Notes: generated by a model not told the origin, from the letters alone. A stretch of DNA of 64,000 bases from Rattus norvegicus (GCF_036323735.1 NC_086025.1:106257688-106321687), one strand, 5' to 3'; positions 1 to 11,726 are shown, counted from the stretch's first letter. Translations and numbers: made by a program.

Positions 1-988
1 TGAAACCAGTAGTGCCCCTGAGGCCAAAAAGAAAAAGCTAGTTGCTGTTTGATAACTCAGGAATTCAGGTTCCTCTGTACAGCAACTGATGTGATGCTGG
101 TTGAGAATGTTATGGTGTCTGGAGTATCCTCAATGTAAAAAGGACAAGGTGCTCTTGGAAGCCAGAGGACATCTACTATAACATTATTTCTCCAGAGACA
201 TTAACAAGGGTCTATTCACCTAAGATAAGGAACAAGTGACAGACCAAAATAATGATACCATCAAACTCTACCTGGTTAACCAATGAGTTGATTGGGGTCA
301 CTTAGGAGAAGAGTAACCAACTCTCAACTAAGAGTCCTCCCAGCAAGATTGATGACTCATGAAATCCTGAACCCTCCATTTCTCTGCATGGTTTGCAAGC
401 AACTAGTGTTAGAGACTCTGCTTAGCAGTTTTCTGATACCATATCTTTGGGGAGGGAGGGATTGTTTATATCTTGTAAGTTTCAGGGTCTTCCTGAGACT
501 TGTGAATTATCACTGATTCTTAAAGAACTTCAGCTGAGCAGGAAATGCTAGAAACACTATTTCTATTTCTTCCTCTGGCTTTGTCATGTTCATAACTCTC
601 CTCTAAAGCAACCTTCTCAAGGCAGTAGGCAATGTTTCTGTACTGCCAAAAACTGCTTGGTTCCTTGGTCAAGTCATATTTAGTATACTATAAGTACTCA
701 TATCTCTGGTTCACTTATCATACCATAACTGATGTGATGGTCTCATTTCTTTTCTCTCCTCAGATTATCAGCAACATAGCATGTTCTTGAAAAGGTGCCC
801 TGCTCCTCCCATAAAGGGTCTGTCATGTTTCCCTGTCACATGTAGGAAACACATGACTTTGGCATCAACAGGGTACTACACTGAGAGTGACTGAGTTTGA
901 GTATCTCAGTAACAGGAAAGGGCTGTCCTACCTGATACAAAATTGCCAGTTTTCCTAGAGCTATCTCTCTATTTTAAATTCTAAATAT
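1..988. other. Unassigned non-coding sequence
   Basis: I recognise no gene or repeat family here. Stop codons are frequent in all frames, and the longest open stretch (about 74 codons near 292-516) has no recognisable protein features. Confidence 0.6.
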
Positions 989-993
989 GCAGC
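989..993. repeat. 5-bp target-site duplication, left copy (ERVL-type element A)
   Basis: The bases GCAGC directly precede the first TG of the 5' LTR and recur exactly at 3506-3510 after the last CA of the 3' LTR. Five base pairs is the duplication length expected of ERVL-class elements. It shows that 994-3505 entered as one unit. Confidence 0.8.
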
Positions 994-1314
994 TGTGATG
1001 GTTTGTATATTTTCAGCCCAGGGAGTGACACTATTAAAAGTTATGGCCCTGTTGAGGTAGATGTATCACTGTGGGTATGACTTTAAAACCCTCATCCTAG
1101 CTGCCTAGAAGCAAGAATTCTGCTAGTTGCCTTCAGATGAAGATATAAAACTCTCAGCTCTGCCTGCACCATGCTTATCTGGATGCTGCCATGTTCCCAC
1201 TTTGATGATAGTGGACTGAACCTCTGAACCTGTAAGTCAGCTCCCATTAAATGCTGTCCTTCATAAGACATGCATTGGTCATGGTGTCTGTTCATACAGT
1301 AAAACCCTAAGACA
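994..1314 (+). repeat. 5' LTR of ERVL-type element A
   Basis: This is a 321-bp LTR with TG...CA ends. It aligns along its whole length with the 3' LTR at 3179-3505, with the inverted LTRs at 19495-19822 and 21577-21892, and more distantly with the solo LTR at 31892-32234. An AATTAAATG-like tract near 1245 probably marks the polyadenylation region (CATTAAATG in this copy). Confidence 0.85.
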
Positions 1315-1328
1315 CACCAGGAATGGGA
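1315..1328 (+). promoter_or_regulatory. Degenerate primer-binding site (leucine tRNA type)
   Basis: Just after the LTR the bases CCAGGAATGGGA resemble the 3'-end complement of tRNA-Leu (TGGTACCAGGAGTGGG), with the first bases deleted. The better-preserved inverted copy keeps TGGTACCAGGG at 21561-21571. Leucine priming is characteristic of ERVL elements; the match in this copy is partial. Confidence 0.5.
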
Positions 1329-1855
1329 GTAGTACTGTGATAGGCCTGACCATGCTTTTGTTTGGAAGAATGTGGATTTGGGGACATTGGATTTGGAAAG
1401 TGGTGGAATGCTTTAAATGGGGCTTAATAGGCCATCCTCTTAGGAATACTTTGTTGCTGAGAGTAATGTGAACTGTGCAGACCCTGGTCCAAGAGATTTC
1501 TGAGGAGAAAATGTCAGTATGTGGCATAGAGAGTGGATTTTTTTTATATATTTTGGTGAAGAATGTGTACCCTTGTCTGAAGAGTCTGCTGAGGCTAACG
1601 TGAAGAGAGTCAGACTAATTGCATTGACAAAGGAAGTCTCAGAAATGCCCATCATAGACTTTATTCTTTGGTTAAGTCTCAAGAAGAGCATTGTAAATAA
1701 GTGTAGCAAGCTGAGAAAGGAAAAATATAAAACATATTATTTGAATTTTAAAGGGGCACCAGGAAGTGAAATTGAGTTAAATCCTGTGTTCAAGAATATT
1801 AAATTGAATTAAGGGAGTAGTGACCTTAGGCAAGATCCCACCTAGCTAAATTTAG

Positions 1856-2075
1856 GTCCAGGCACGGTAGTATAAACTGTTAATCCCAGGAGGCAAAAAC
1901 AAGCAGATCTCTGAGTACAAGGCCATCCTAGAGCAAGTTCTAGGTGAACAAAAACTTAAATCCAGGCTTAGTGGACAATACCTTTACCTTTAATTCCAGT
2001 GTTTAGGAAACAGGCATGCAGATCTCTGAGTTCAAAGTCAGATACAGAGCAAGTTCCAGGACAGCCAAGCTTAGC
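1856..2075 (+). repeat. Two tandem B1-like SINE units inside the ERVL-type internal region
   Basis: Two B1-like stretches (about 1856-1960 and 1968-2075) lie head to tail. Each has the typical AGATCTCTGAGT-(T/A)CAAG core and a GCAAGTTC(T/C)AGG(T/A)-type ending. The related element at 19495-21892 carries only one such unit at the same internal position (antisense, about 20950-21015). The B1 was therefore probably part of the family founder and was duplicated in this copy. Confidence 0.65.
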
Positions 2076-3178
2076 AGTGAAGGAGTTGGAAAACAGAAAG
2101 CTGGTGATAATTTAATAGAACAAGGGAACCATGTTCCAGCCCCAGCAAACATCAAAACTCAGCAGCTTTGGCCACAGGGCTCTGGCTTTAGAGTCTAGAA
2201 CAGAAGGGATTACTAGGACAATTTATGCTGATTAGCTGGAGTTAAGACATTAGTGATGATTAAGAGGAAACCAGCATCACTGAGGTGAAATTTTCTGGGA
2301 AGTGTTTTCTGAGAGCACAAAGAAGCTGTGTTCCAGAGATAGCCAAGTTTGTATCTCCTGTAGCAGCTGTACTTGGTAATGTGTAAGAGTCACCCAGGTG
2401 GTACTGGTTTTGAAGGCATGAAGACATCATGAAAAACTGCTGAGGCTTAGCACTGTGAGAGGCCATGGAAGGCCATTGGTGAAAGTGCAGCCTCGGTTGC
2501 AGTTGATGGTCCAGGACTGAAGGGGTCATGCAAAGGAGGTGAGGCTTGGTGAAGAGAGTCTATGAGAGGCTATAGGTGAAACCTAGTTGCAGCAGAAGAC
2601 CCCAGTGTATTGGAGATTCGAGTACCATGGGATAGTCAGCAGAAGCAGTGGAGTGGACCAACCTGCAGTTAGAGTGCTACAGAGGGCAAAGCTGAAGAAG
2701 TGAGGCCAGCCCTTTGGAGCAGCCCAGATTATATATAGATACCAGCCATTGAAACAAGAAGCTGTGATACTGAAATTGCCTTGGAGACCCCAATATATTC
2801 GAGATGCCAGACCCATGGGGCTATCTGCTGAGGAAAGCTGCTATCAGGGAGTGGAAGCAGCCTGGGAGAAAGAAGTTTGTTGTAGTCAATAAAGATGAAA
2901 AAGGAGTTGGAGATCTGAAGACGGCTTCGACATCAGACAGGGAAATGCAGAGTTTGGAGTTTGCCCAGCTGGTTTTCTATCTTGTTTGGGGGATTACAGT
3001 TAAGTGATCGGATGAATCTCAGAAGAGGCTTTGAACTTTGGACTTTTAACATTGTTGAAACTGCTGTAGACTATGATGACTTTTGAAATTGGACTAAATG
3101 TATTTTGCATTATGCTGTTTAGTATGGCTCACATAGACTCATATATTTGGACAAGCCTATGGGGACAAAGGAGTGGAA

Positions 3179-3505
3179 TGTGATGGTCTATATATGCTCC
3201 ATCCAGAGAGTAGCACTATTAGAAGGTATGGCCCTGTTGGAGTAGGTGTGTCACTGAGGGTGTGGGCTTTAAAACCCTCATCCTAACTGCCTGGAAGCAA
3301 GTATTCTGCTAGCTGCCTTCTGATGAAAACATAGAACTCTCAGCTCTGCCTGCACCATGCCTGCCTGGATGCCACTATGTCCCCGCTTTGATGATAATAG
3401 ACTGAACCTCTGAACCTGTAAGTCAGCCCCAATTAAATGTTGTTCTTTATAAGACTTGCATTGGTCCTGGTGTCTGTTCACAACAGTAAAACCCTAACTA
3501 AGACA
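3179..3505 (+). repeat. 3' LTR of ERVL-type element A
   Basis: This 327-bp LTR runs from TGTGATGG to AAGACA and is followed by the duplicated GCAGC. A purine-rich tract precedes it. It retains the AATTAAATGTTGT-type segment near 3433 that is typical of this LTR group. Confidence 0.85.
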
Positions 3506-3510
3506 GCAGC

Positions 3511-4270
3511 CTATATACATTTATCCTGAGAAATCTAGTTGTCACTTCAGATCCCAAAATTTTAATAGGGACAGTAACACTAGACCCCTACCCTGCCACT
3601 GTTTCATGCTTTAAAAATGTTATTAGTGCAAAGCAATAGACTTCAGTGGGCTTCATTATGACATTATCAGGTGTGTCATCTACTTTGACCATAGTCACCT
3701 TCCTGACCTCTCCTGCCCCCATTCCAGGCTAATCTAAGTCCCAGTCCTCTTCTCAACAGTCCCCATTTCTGCTTTAACGTGTGTATGACCTCTAGGTCAC
3801 ACACAGGACATTTCTTCTGTCTGGCTTATTCTGATGAATGTGATAATGTGTAATTGCATTCATCTTTCTGTACATAATTCTGCTCTTTACGGCTGAATAA
3901 AGTTTATCTTGCTGTACCCATTTAAACTAATTTATGTGAACCTATAACCCAAGAGACAGCATGGACTACAGATCATGGATACTTCTCTTTCCGAAATGAA
4001 ACCATTTCAAAGTTTGGCACTCCTAAAGCTGGGTAAGTCTCTAGATCCAAGGAGAATAAGTGAATAGACCATGGGGAATTGAAGTATTTGGTCTCTTGGG
4101 ATGGGAACTGCTTCTCCACTGACAGCTATTTCTACTTTATTTTTACTATTCAGAACTGGTGTTGTCAAATTATTTCTTTATCCAATTATCTTTTATTGGT
4201 GTGTATTATACATAGTTTTACACTCACTCCCATTAGCCTCTTGTATCCTATTCCTGCTGACCACATCACT
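3511..4270 (-). repeat. Ancient antisense L1 remnant and unassigned sequence
   Basis: Between about 3680 and 3930 the sequence reads like the antisense 3' part of an old mammalian L1 (TCTGTCTGGCTTATTCTGATGAA..., then GCTGAATAAAG). It is heavily diverged. I see nothing recognisable in 3930-4270. Confidence 0.4.
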
Positions 4271-4274
4271 CCCA

Positions 4275-4875
4275 GATATTACCTTACTTTCACAGGACTT
4301 TCTCCTTAAAAAAGATGTATTTTAATGCAATATATTAATTTCCCCTCCTCCAAATCCTCCCAAATCGTACCCACCCACCCTAATCCATTTTATTTTTCTC
4401 TCATTACAATGAAAACGCATACAATAATGATAATAATAATAATAAATCAGAATAGAACAAAACAAGAAAGAGCCAAAGAAACATCATAAATGCATACAGA
4501 TAATGAGAAAAATATATTTACCAACATTGAAAAATGCATAAAAATAAAATCTGAAACCAGGATAAATAAACAAAAGATCTGTAAGGGAAAATGCCCAAAC
4601 AAAGCATTGTGAGCAAAACCCAACCAACCAAACTCCTCAAAATACCACTGAATTAATTTTGCTTGGCCATCTATCGCTGGGCTCTTGAGTGTGGTTTGTG
4701 TATTCAATGAGACTCAACTGGAGAAAAATAATTTTTATTTTGTGAGTGATTAGATACCTTCTGGTTTAAAGATGGGACCTTGTGTCCACCTCCCCTCTCA
4801 GTACTAGGATTCTATCTGGGTTAGACCTGTGCAGGCCCTGTGCACATTGCCAATGTCTCTATAACGTTATATGTG
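4275..4875 (-). repeat. Antisense old rodent L1 3' UTR fragment
   Basis: AT-rich sequence with the style of an antisense rodent (Lx-type) L1 3' UTR: a CCTCCAAATCCTCCC-like start, long A-rich middle, then CTCAGTACTAGGATTCTATCTGGGTT. It resembles 17110-17640 and 18120-18600 in composition and order. No coding capacity remains. Confidence 0.5.
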
Positions 4876-4881
4876 TGTGCA

Positions 4882-5200
4882 CCTTAGTTAGGGTTAATAT
4901 TGTTGCGATAAAACATCATGACCAAAAGCAAGTTGGGGAGGAAAGGGTTTATTCTGCTCACAGTTGCATAAAACAGTGGAGCTCACACAGGGCAGGAACA
5001 TGGAGGCAGAAACTGATACAGTAACCACAGAGCGGGTGCTACTTCCTCATGGCTAGCTTCTCATGGCTCCACCCTCAGGGCTGACCTCAGCCTGGTTCCT
5101 TATAGAACCCAAGACCACCATCCAGGGATGGTACCATCCACAATGGGATGGGCCCTCCCTCATCAATCACTAATTAAGAAAATGTCTCACAGACTTGCCT
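4882..5200 (+). repeat. Rodent LTR-like interspersed repeat
   Basis: Begins CTTAGTTAGGGTTAATATTG and continues through GGGGAGGAAAGGGTTTATTC and CATCAATCACTAATTAAG. I recognise this as a very common rodent interspersed repeat. Diverged relatives lie at 42364-42710 and, more weakly, at 10396-10725 and 30291-30560. I cannot name the family with certainty; it may be an ERVL-related LTR. Confidence 0.6.
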
Positions 5201-5238
5201 AGAACTCCCTCTCCCCTCCCTCTCCCCCTCCCCTGCCC

Positions 5239-5240
<2 letters not shown>

Positions 5241-5305
<65 letters not shown>
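5241..5305. repeat. (CT)n microsatellite
   Basis: An uninterrupted CT run of about 32 repeats, directly downstream of a C-rich stretch. Confidence 0.95.
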
Positions 5306-5307
<2 letters not shown>

Positions 5308-5324
5308 TTAAAACAAAAAACCAT

Positions 5325-5510
5325 GGTAGGTAGTACATGCCTGTAATTCTAGCACCAGAGAGACATGGACAACAGGATTACTCCATCAACTAGCCTGCTC
5401 CATCTACCTGATAAAATGATCTGTTATGAAACCCTGTTTTAAACATAAGGTGGATAGCGATTCAGGAAGGCATAGATATCCCTGACCTCCGCACACAAAT
5501 CCAACCATTA
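5325..5510 (+). repeat. B4 SINE (ID/B1-composite type)
   Basis: The left part reads like a B1/ID head (GGTAGTACATGCCTGTAATTC). The right part has the B4-type GGTGGATAGCGATTCAGGAAG and CCTGACCTCCGCACAC segment. It is diverged, and the borders are approximate. Confidence 0.55.
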
Positions 5511-7138
5511 TAACTCTAAATTGAACATTAAATATTTAGGGGAGAAAGAGCCAATGTGACTCACCCTGAAATTCATTAAAGGTTATTAGATCTGTAATAA
5601 AGGAAGTATTTGAAAATATATAAATAATGCCTAAATGGTAGATTGCTATAAAACCGATTTCTTCCATATGCTAGCTTTTTTAGGGTTTTAGTTTTTAGAT
5701 TTTTTTAAACAGTGTAAAAAGGAAATAGTCCAAATAAGTGCCTGGAAGTCAAGGCTGAGTGCTTAACACCCCACACATTAGCCTTTCCACACTTAGAAAC
5801 ACAAAATTTCCAGAAACTACATAGCCCTTTTCTAATTGATTTCATCAAACCATAAATCATTACTGTACTGCTGGAAATAAGGAACCTCAGATTGTGTGAA
5901 AATAAATTATCATCATCCATCACCTCAGACACTGTGGGTAATAGTGAAATGGAAATACCAGCCACTTAATTGGCCAGCACTTGACATCGTCTTAATTTCC
6001 CTAACAAACCCCTAGGCAGCTATTCTAACCCTACTTCACTCGTGTGGAAACTCAGGCACAAATCATTTGAGTCTCAAGAAATTAGAAATAACTCGTCTTT
6101 CTCAAACCCTTAATAATCTAACATTTTATGTAAATTTAAAGAATTCCAAATTGGTAATCTGATTGAATATTATTGAAAACAAGTATTATAAGGTAAGTTC
6201 CATTATGGTCAAGAAATAGAAATATCCTATAGGTTTTTCTTAGTTTAATTTGCTACTTTTTTGTATGTACTTCATCAGATATGATGATCATGTCAAAAAC
6301 CAGTTGCAAAAAAAAAGATAAAATAAATAAGGCAGAATGCAGATAAGTTGGGTGTTGATTTCCACTGAAATGCTGTCAGATGACCGATAAATTGAAGCAA
6401 ATTCTAAGTTGCCAAAAATAGCACAGCACTGAATTTTCCAAAAAAGAAATGACATGTACCAAGGTGTGGCAACAATGCCATCTGAGCAAGACTATTTGCA
6501 AAAGGACTCAGTAGGGGGTCAACCTGCCTGTCTGACATCTTGACTCGGCTGCTACAGCTCTCTGCCCATCTTAGAGTGAATGTTGCCCTTCTCTTGATTG
6601 TTTTGGTCATCTATGAAAGGCACTGACCCATGAGGAGAAGGAGAGCTCTTAATAGAGGCTATCATATTTTTGATGAGACTCCAAAGACCTATTCTGTGTC
6701 TGAGAGACTTGACACAGGACAGATGTAGCTTAGTGAAGGGGGAGGTGGGCCAAGACCCATGCATCTCCAAGTTCATGTTAATTCCTAAATATATGATCCT
6801 ATAAGACTTCCAAAATGACCTCTATGCATACTGTATATTCCCAGTAAGGAATATAAGGCTGTGAAGTGCAAGGTGTAAAAATATGCCAAGGATGTGGATA
6901 GTCAGACATAACTGGGAATGAGATGTGGGCTTCTGGGCAGAGACACTGTCAGCATTAGACATCCCAAAGCCTAGGGAGACAAGATAAAGTTTCACCAGAC
7001 CCTAGCTTGGTCAGGAAAAGAGCAATTTTACAATTTAAAGGACAGATCAGAGCTATTTAGGTGAACCTTCAGCTTGCACCTATATCAGCTAGCTCACTCT
7101 GCCCATGGTTACAAAACACCAGGGTCATCATTAAGAAC

Positions 7139-7144
<6 letters not shown>
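5511..7144. other. Unassigned sequence with a possible MIR fragment
   Basis: No gene is apparent. About 6005-6090 reads like the core of an ancient MIR SINE (GTGGAAACTCAGGCACAAATC), but this is weak. The remainder is AT-rich with no recognised family; the open stretches on the minus strand (5705-5965, 6404-6776) are short and featureless. Confidence 0.4.

Positions 7145-7195
<51 letters not shown>
7145..7195. repeat. (TA)n microsatellite
   Basis: A run of about 25 AT dinucleotides, with a shorter satellite run at 7207-7218. The pure AT run is self-complementary and could extrude a cruciform. Confidence 0.95.
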
Positions 7196-7197
<2 letters not shown>

Positions 7198-7737
7198 CTA
7201 GTGGCAGATATATATATATTCCCACTCAGGGTCTTCTCACCAGGAGGTACTTCCTCCCCTGTTAGAAGAGAACCAAGATGTATTTGTCCTTGCTTTGAGG
7301 AGATCCTTGGCATATAGAGGCCAGTGTCTCCTGGAGAACTTTTCAGGCCTTTCACTACTCAGCCCCACTCTGGTTATGATAGGCTATGGCCTTGATACAG
7401 AGGAGCTCAGGGAGTCATCACTGAGCAGCTGAACTTCAGAAAAAAATAGTCATATTTCTATGATCTCAGTGCAGGAAAGAGATCAAACTATAGCATGCTG
7501 AAGTAATATTTAAAATGTGCTCTTAAGGAGACCAGGGGTACAAAGGTGGCTATCTCTACCACATCTCCACTTTGTTCATCTATCTTCTGCTGAGGTTCAG
7601 CCCGGCATTCAGATCACTGTGGAAGGCAGTGAGATGGGTATGGAATTGGTGACTGGAGTCAAAAGGTACTGACTTTTAGCAATTTAACTCTCTCTTGCTG
7701 TTCTGGAGCTCAAAGCTTATAGCTTCTAACAATTTAA

Positions 7738-7806
<69 letters not shown>

Positions 7807-8039
7807 AAAGATGATGGCTTCTGGCAATTCAACTCCAGCTGATAGCATCCAGGAAGTAGGAAAAGAAGCTTAGTTAGTTACTTGGACTCTTTTGTCTTTG
7901 ACTCAGGGGAGACTTTCACTGTCCAGGTGAAAAGCTCAGAGTTCATTAACTCTTCCTGAGCCAAAGAAAGAAAGAGAGAGAAAGAGAAAGTCACACACAG
8001 AGAGACATATGCACACTGGGTGAATCAGAAAAGGGCTAC
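7196..8039. other. Unassigned sequence with a (TC)n microsatellite at 7741-7802
   Basis: There is a pure TC run of about 30 repeats at 7741-7802. Around it, AGCAATTTAACTCTC and CTAACAATTTAACACTC (7678-7745) look like short diverged direct copies. The part from 7860 may belong to the same dispersed repeat as 8040-8765. No gene is seen. Confidence 0.5.
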
Positions 8040-8765
8040 ACCTAAACTTGATCATTACTTTCAGCTGCTTATAGCTCTTTAGACATAAAGTTCTCTAAGT
8101 AAGGAAGAATTACCTCTTAGACAAAATGTGTTACACAAAGGAGGATTTACAGAAGAATGTCAATAGTAAGTTCAAAGCAGTGCTTCATCCTATAAGCTCA
8201 TTATAAGTTCAAAGCAGCAGTTTCATATGGCCTTACTTTATCTTAGTTCACACCTGTGGCTTCATCTTTGAATCTACTCTGAAAAGAATCACAAATCTGT
8301 CCCAAGCTTATTCCTCTTCTTAGTAGAAGTTATAAAAGCTCATTGTACCACTCATTATTCAGCCTTTACTTACTATTCTATGAGGGGAGGTAGCATATTC
8401 TATTCTCTTTTTTCACATTCTATTCTTGATTCTAACTTTATTACATCTTCCTGACAACCATCTCCTTAAACTTTCTTCCTAAAATTATTTGAATCAAATT
8501 AGGAATTCTATAAAGTCATTGATTTATCTAGACAGTATTAATTTATGAAAATTCATCTTCATGTTGATCTATTGGAAATTTCCCCAGTAGGATGGGCTGA
8601 TGCCCAGGAATCATTAGGCTATGTATGTAATAGTGGCAGGAAAGTAATATCAGCAGCAGGAAGCAATCCTAGGACAAAGTCTCTGGGGCTGCATCTCTCC
8701 AGGGTATACCCATGGCACACATGCAGAACAGTGAGCCATCTCTAAGAAGCTCATTTGCTTGCCAT
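8040..8765 (+). repeat. Unnamed dispersed repeat, copy 1
   Basis: This segment aligns over roughly 700 bp with 16150-17015, in the same orientation. Shared landmarks are AGTTCTCTA-GTAAG, ACAAGTTCAAAGCAG-type runs, CCTTACTTTATC, TTGATTCTAACTTTAT, AGGAATTCTATAAA and ATCTCTGGGG. It has no open frame. It is probably a fragment of an endogenous retrovirus interior or LTR rather than a local duplication, but I cannot name it. Confidence 0.7.
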
Positions 8766-10395
8766 AGCCTTTCCTAGATGGCTTCTATCAGTCTTCCCTC
8801 CTCAGAGAGCGAGAACTATTTACAGAATGACTCTAGATTTCTAGGAACTCAAGGTCAGTATCCTAGCTGATCTAGGAAATTCTGAAACTGAATTCAGGAC
8901 AGGCTGCAAAAGGAAAAGACAGATTGCAGCATCTCTCTTCTTTACCACAAAGGAGCATAGCCTGGTTGCTAGAAGCAGAACAGCAACGTTCTCTGAGAGA
9001 AGAAGATACTATGGTCCTCAGTGATTCACTTGGACACAGCTTGGTCATATTTCCCAGTTTGTGAATAAACAGGTACAAAACCTTAGGCTAAGAAGTAATA
9101 AGTCACAAGGGATCAGGACCTCAAAGATGAAGGTCTGAGCACACCATCCCTGCTGAAGGTGCTTAGAACTATTGGGTCCAGCACTTCTTACATTAAGCCT
9201 TAACCTCTGAAGAGATGAATGGGAGAACAATCAGGTTTAAATACCAGTTCTGACCCTGTGAACACAAAGCCCAAGCAACATCTATGTCAAGTTGTATCTT
9301 CTGTGACCATGTATCCAGAAGGGCATGGTATGGGTTTTTTCATCTTTCTTGTCATCACTTTTCCCCTCCTCACTATGTTTTCACCCTGGCTGGGTCCAGA
9401 TCATGATAGAGGCATGACTATTTTAGTAAATCAACTGTCTAATGATAAGCCTCTCCTATAAGAACCTTGAGCAGAGGTAGCCAAGCCCCTGTGCCCCAGT
9501 AGTCATGGTCATTGTCAGAGGATTCTGGGAACACTAATTCCAACACAAATGCCAGTATCTTGGGGACTGAGTTTCTAAACCATAAACTTTGACCCAATCT
9601 ATAACTCCACTGTAAGCCAGTTATACCCAATGCCAAGCTCTAGACAGATACTAACCTCTATAGACATTAATTCTGGACACTTAGTAAATTGAATTCTGCA
9701 GCATGTGGCCTCCAGTGTCATTCTCCCACATAAAGCAATACTGCTAAAATTCATTCAGGTGGTGACACTTTTTTGTTCGGCCTCTGAGGTCAATGAAACT
9801 GCAAGTAACTTACCCTCATCCTGCCACATATTAGGCAACTGGCTTTGACAAAGAACTTTTACCAAGAGTTGTAGCCTGCCATGTAAAAGAAGTACAAAGA
9901 GCCTGGAGAGCTGGCTGAATCTTCAATTGGAGACTTCTACAATATACCAAAGTAAGTCTGTGACCTGAAAGTTGAGGCATTCTCCAAGGACAAATGCCAC
10001 TATGATGGAACCTTTGACTTGTCACTTAAAGTCAAGAAATAGCACTTACTCTTATCAGAAGTACCCTCTACAGTCTTCCATTAGCAGTCTGAGTCTGGAG
10101 TAAGAGATGCCACAGACTTTTAGAGCTCCCAATTAAAGGTCTTTGTCCCACAGGCCAAAGCAGCATGAAGCACTCAGCAAAAAACCTTGATCTAGACTCC
10201 TTTTAGGGTATACCCAGAGAGCCCAACTCGGAGTTTAGGTCATTTTTGCTCTAACCACCACCATTGCCCTTTCTGTAAGTCCAGAAGCAAAGCAGAAAGA
10301 GCTTGAAATCTGTCTACAATAATCACTTGCCCTAACTGGTTCTCTGTATGGCTGGAAATAGCTAGGCTAGACAGAGCTTCCTAAGGAAGTTGTTC
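8766..10395. other. Unassigned sequence
   Basis: I see no gene, simple repeat or recognised transposon. Open frames are all under 85 codons and show no motifs. Confidence 0.55.
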
Positions 10396-10725
10396 TAGTC
10401 ATCTTTCTCATTAATATAACTAAATAACTTCATGAAAAACAGTGTATATGATTTGCTTTGGCTCTTAATTTAAGATACAATATGTCATGGCAGGGAAGGC
10501 CATCTATGGTGGCTGAAGCACGAGACTACACACTTGCTCATGACTTCATAGACCAGGAAGCAGAGCGGGGACAGAAAACAGAGTTAGGTTTATAAAGCTA
10601 AACCCCAGAAACCCACTTCCTTGAGCTAAAACCCTCTGTTTCTGAACATTCCAAAACAGTGGGGCCAAGTAATCACACACAAGAAGTTGTGGGGGACATT
10701 TCCTATTCAAACCATAACAGAGACC
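10396..10725 (+). repeat. Diverged rodent LTR-like repeat
   Basis: Ends with GGGGCCAAGTAATCACACACA and ACATTTCCTATTCAAACCATAACA. I recognise this closing segment from the common rodent repeat also seen at 4882-5200. The 5' part is poorly conserved. Confidence 0.45.
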
Positions 10726-11102
10726 ATGGAGTGGATATTGGGGCTGGCTAAGCTGGCTAATTGAGGCTGCAGAATACAAGTATGAAAATTCCAGAAATGC
10801 TGGTCCCCAGAGTAGCAAGATCTACTGGGGGACTCTGCTGATTTTAAAGCAGTGATTTGGGCCAGTCTTTAGAAGATTCATGAACTTGGCAACCAAATGC
10901 TCAACCCACGTTGGAAGGACCCAAAGAGTCCTATCTCCATGTGTCAAGAGGTAAAAAGGTAAAGGTCAGTAAAGCTCTGAAGAGAGGAGAACAGACTAAT
11001 TATCCTTATGGATGACCCATGATTCTACTCTCTATCCAGAATTGACTCCCAGGTCACCTGCTCCAGAATTGCCTTTTAAAAACACATGCAACATGACAAC
11101 AC
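10726..11102. other. Unassigned sequence
   Basis: Nothing recognisable; no simple repeats and no meaningful open frame. Confidence 0.5.
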
Positions 11103-11348
11103 CTCAGAGCTGTAAATGGACGGCGAGTATGAGGTGATGAGTTCATCCTCAGAATTAGACCTTCTGTCGTGGACTGCTTGAGTTCTCATTGGTATGACCC
11201 TCCCTCCCACTGTATTGGTGCTCTGCGCCTTTGGTCTGCTCGCTTGTACTGAAAGATGGAGAAGGCATGCCATATATGCTGGTCTTTTTGAGACTTCCAA
11301 CTTCTTTTTCTTAAACAACCTTGAATTTGGTGCCTCAAATCATCTTTT
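11103..11348 (-). other. Possible minus-strand exon-like segment (weak)
   Basis: On the minus strand a pyrimidine-rich tract ending TTCTATTAG at 11349 resembles a splice acceptor. It is followed by about 246 bp open in two frames apart from one early stop, ending near a weak GAG|GTGTTG donor-like site. One frame reads ...RSNSEDELITSYSPSIYSSE. Several CpGs are retained, which is uncommon in old neutral DNA. I recognise no protein family, and chance is a real alternative. Confidence 0.15.
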
Positions 11349-11724
11349 CTAATAGAACGTGAAAAGCGGAAATAACAGAAAAAGACTGAATAAAGAACAT
11401 GAATTTGGTTTCTCACCTGTCCCGTCCCTCCTGCTTTCTGACAAATTCCATTGTGAAAATGTGGGTTTGGGAAAGAAATGTAGTCTTGGTAACAGAGGAT
11501 TAAATGATATCCCGTTGACTTCAAAGCCATTTCAGGAATCATCAATTTTAAGTTATTCCTGATCAAGAGTTGAGAAAGTCTGTAAGAACTCCTATTTATT
11601 TCAAATGCACACCCTATAAAAAGAATATAAAAGGATTAAAATAAGATTCTCTGAATGCTCCAACCTTTCAGGGACCCTCAGTAGAATGTAAAGCACAGCT
11701 TAGAAGTACCCACCCCAACTGTGA

Positions 11725-11726
<2 letters not shown>
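11349..11726. other. Unassigned sequence
   Basis: No repeat or gene recognised. Minus-strand frames continue through 11566 but begin at non-ATG codons and show no domain. Confidence 0.45.

Larger units (their letters stand above)
994..3505 (+). mobile_element. Full-length non-coding ERVL-type LTR element, copy A
   Basis: Two direct LTRs (994-1314 and 3179-3505) flank about 1.86 kb of internal sequence, and 5-bp duplications (GCAGC) flank the whole. The LTRs start with TGTGATGG and end with AAGACA. By memory they resemble the rodent MT2/MERVL group. Remnants of a leucine-tRNA-type primer site follow the 5' LTR, and a purine-rich tract (AAAGGAGTGGAA) precedes the 3' LTR. The interior has no gag, protease, RT or integrase, so mobilisation must have been in trans. 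The two LTRs differ at very roughly 40-50 positions by eye, so the insertion is old. The same element lies inverted at 19495-21892, which confirms a repeated family. The exact Repbase name is not assigned. Confidence 0.85.

Noticed and set aside
1092..1295. MNRHHDQC... frames recurring at 1092-1295, 3278-3481 and 21601-21801
   Set aside because: The repeated peptide is only the antisense translation of the ERVL-type LTR; it recurs because the LTR does.
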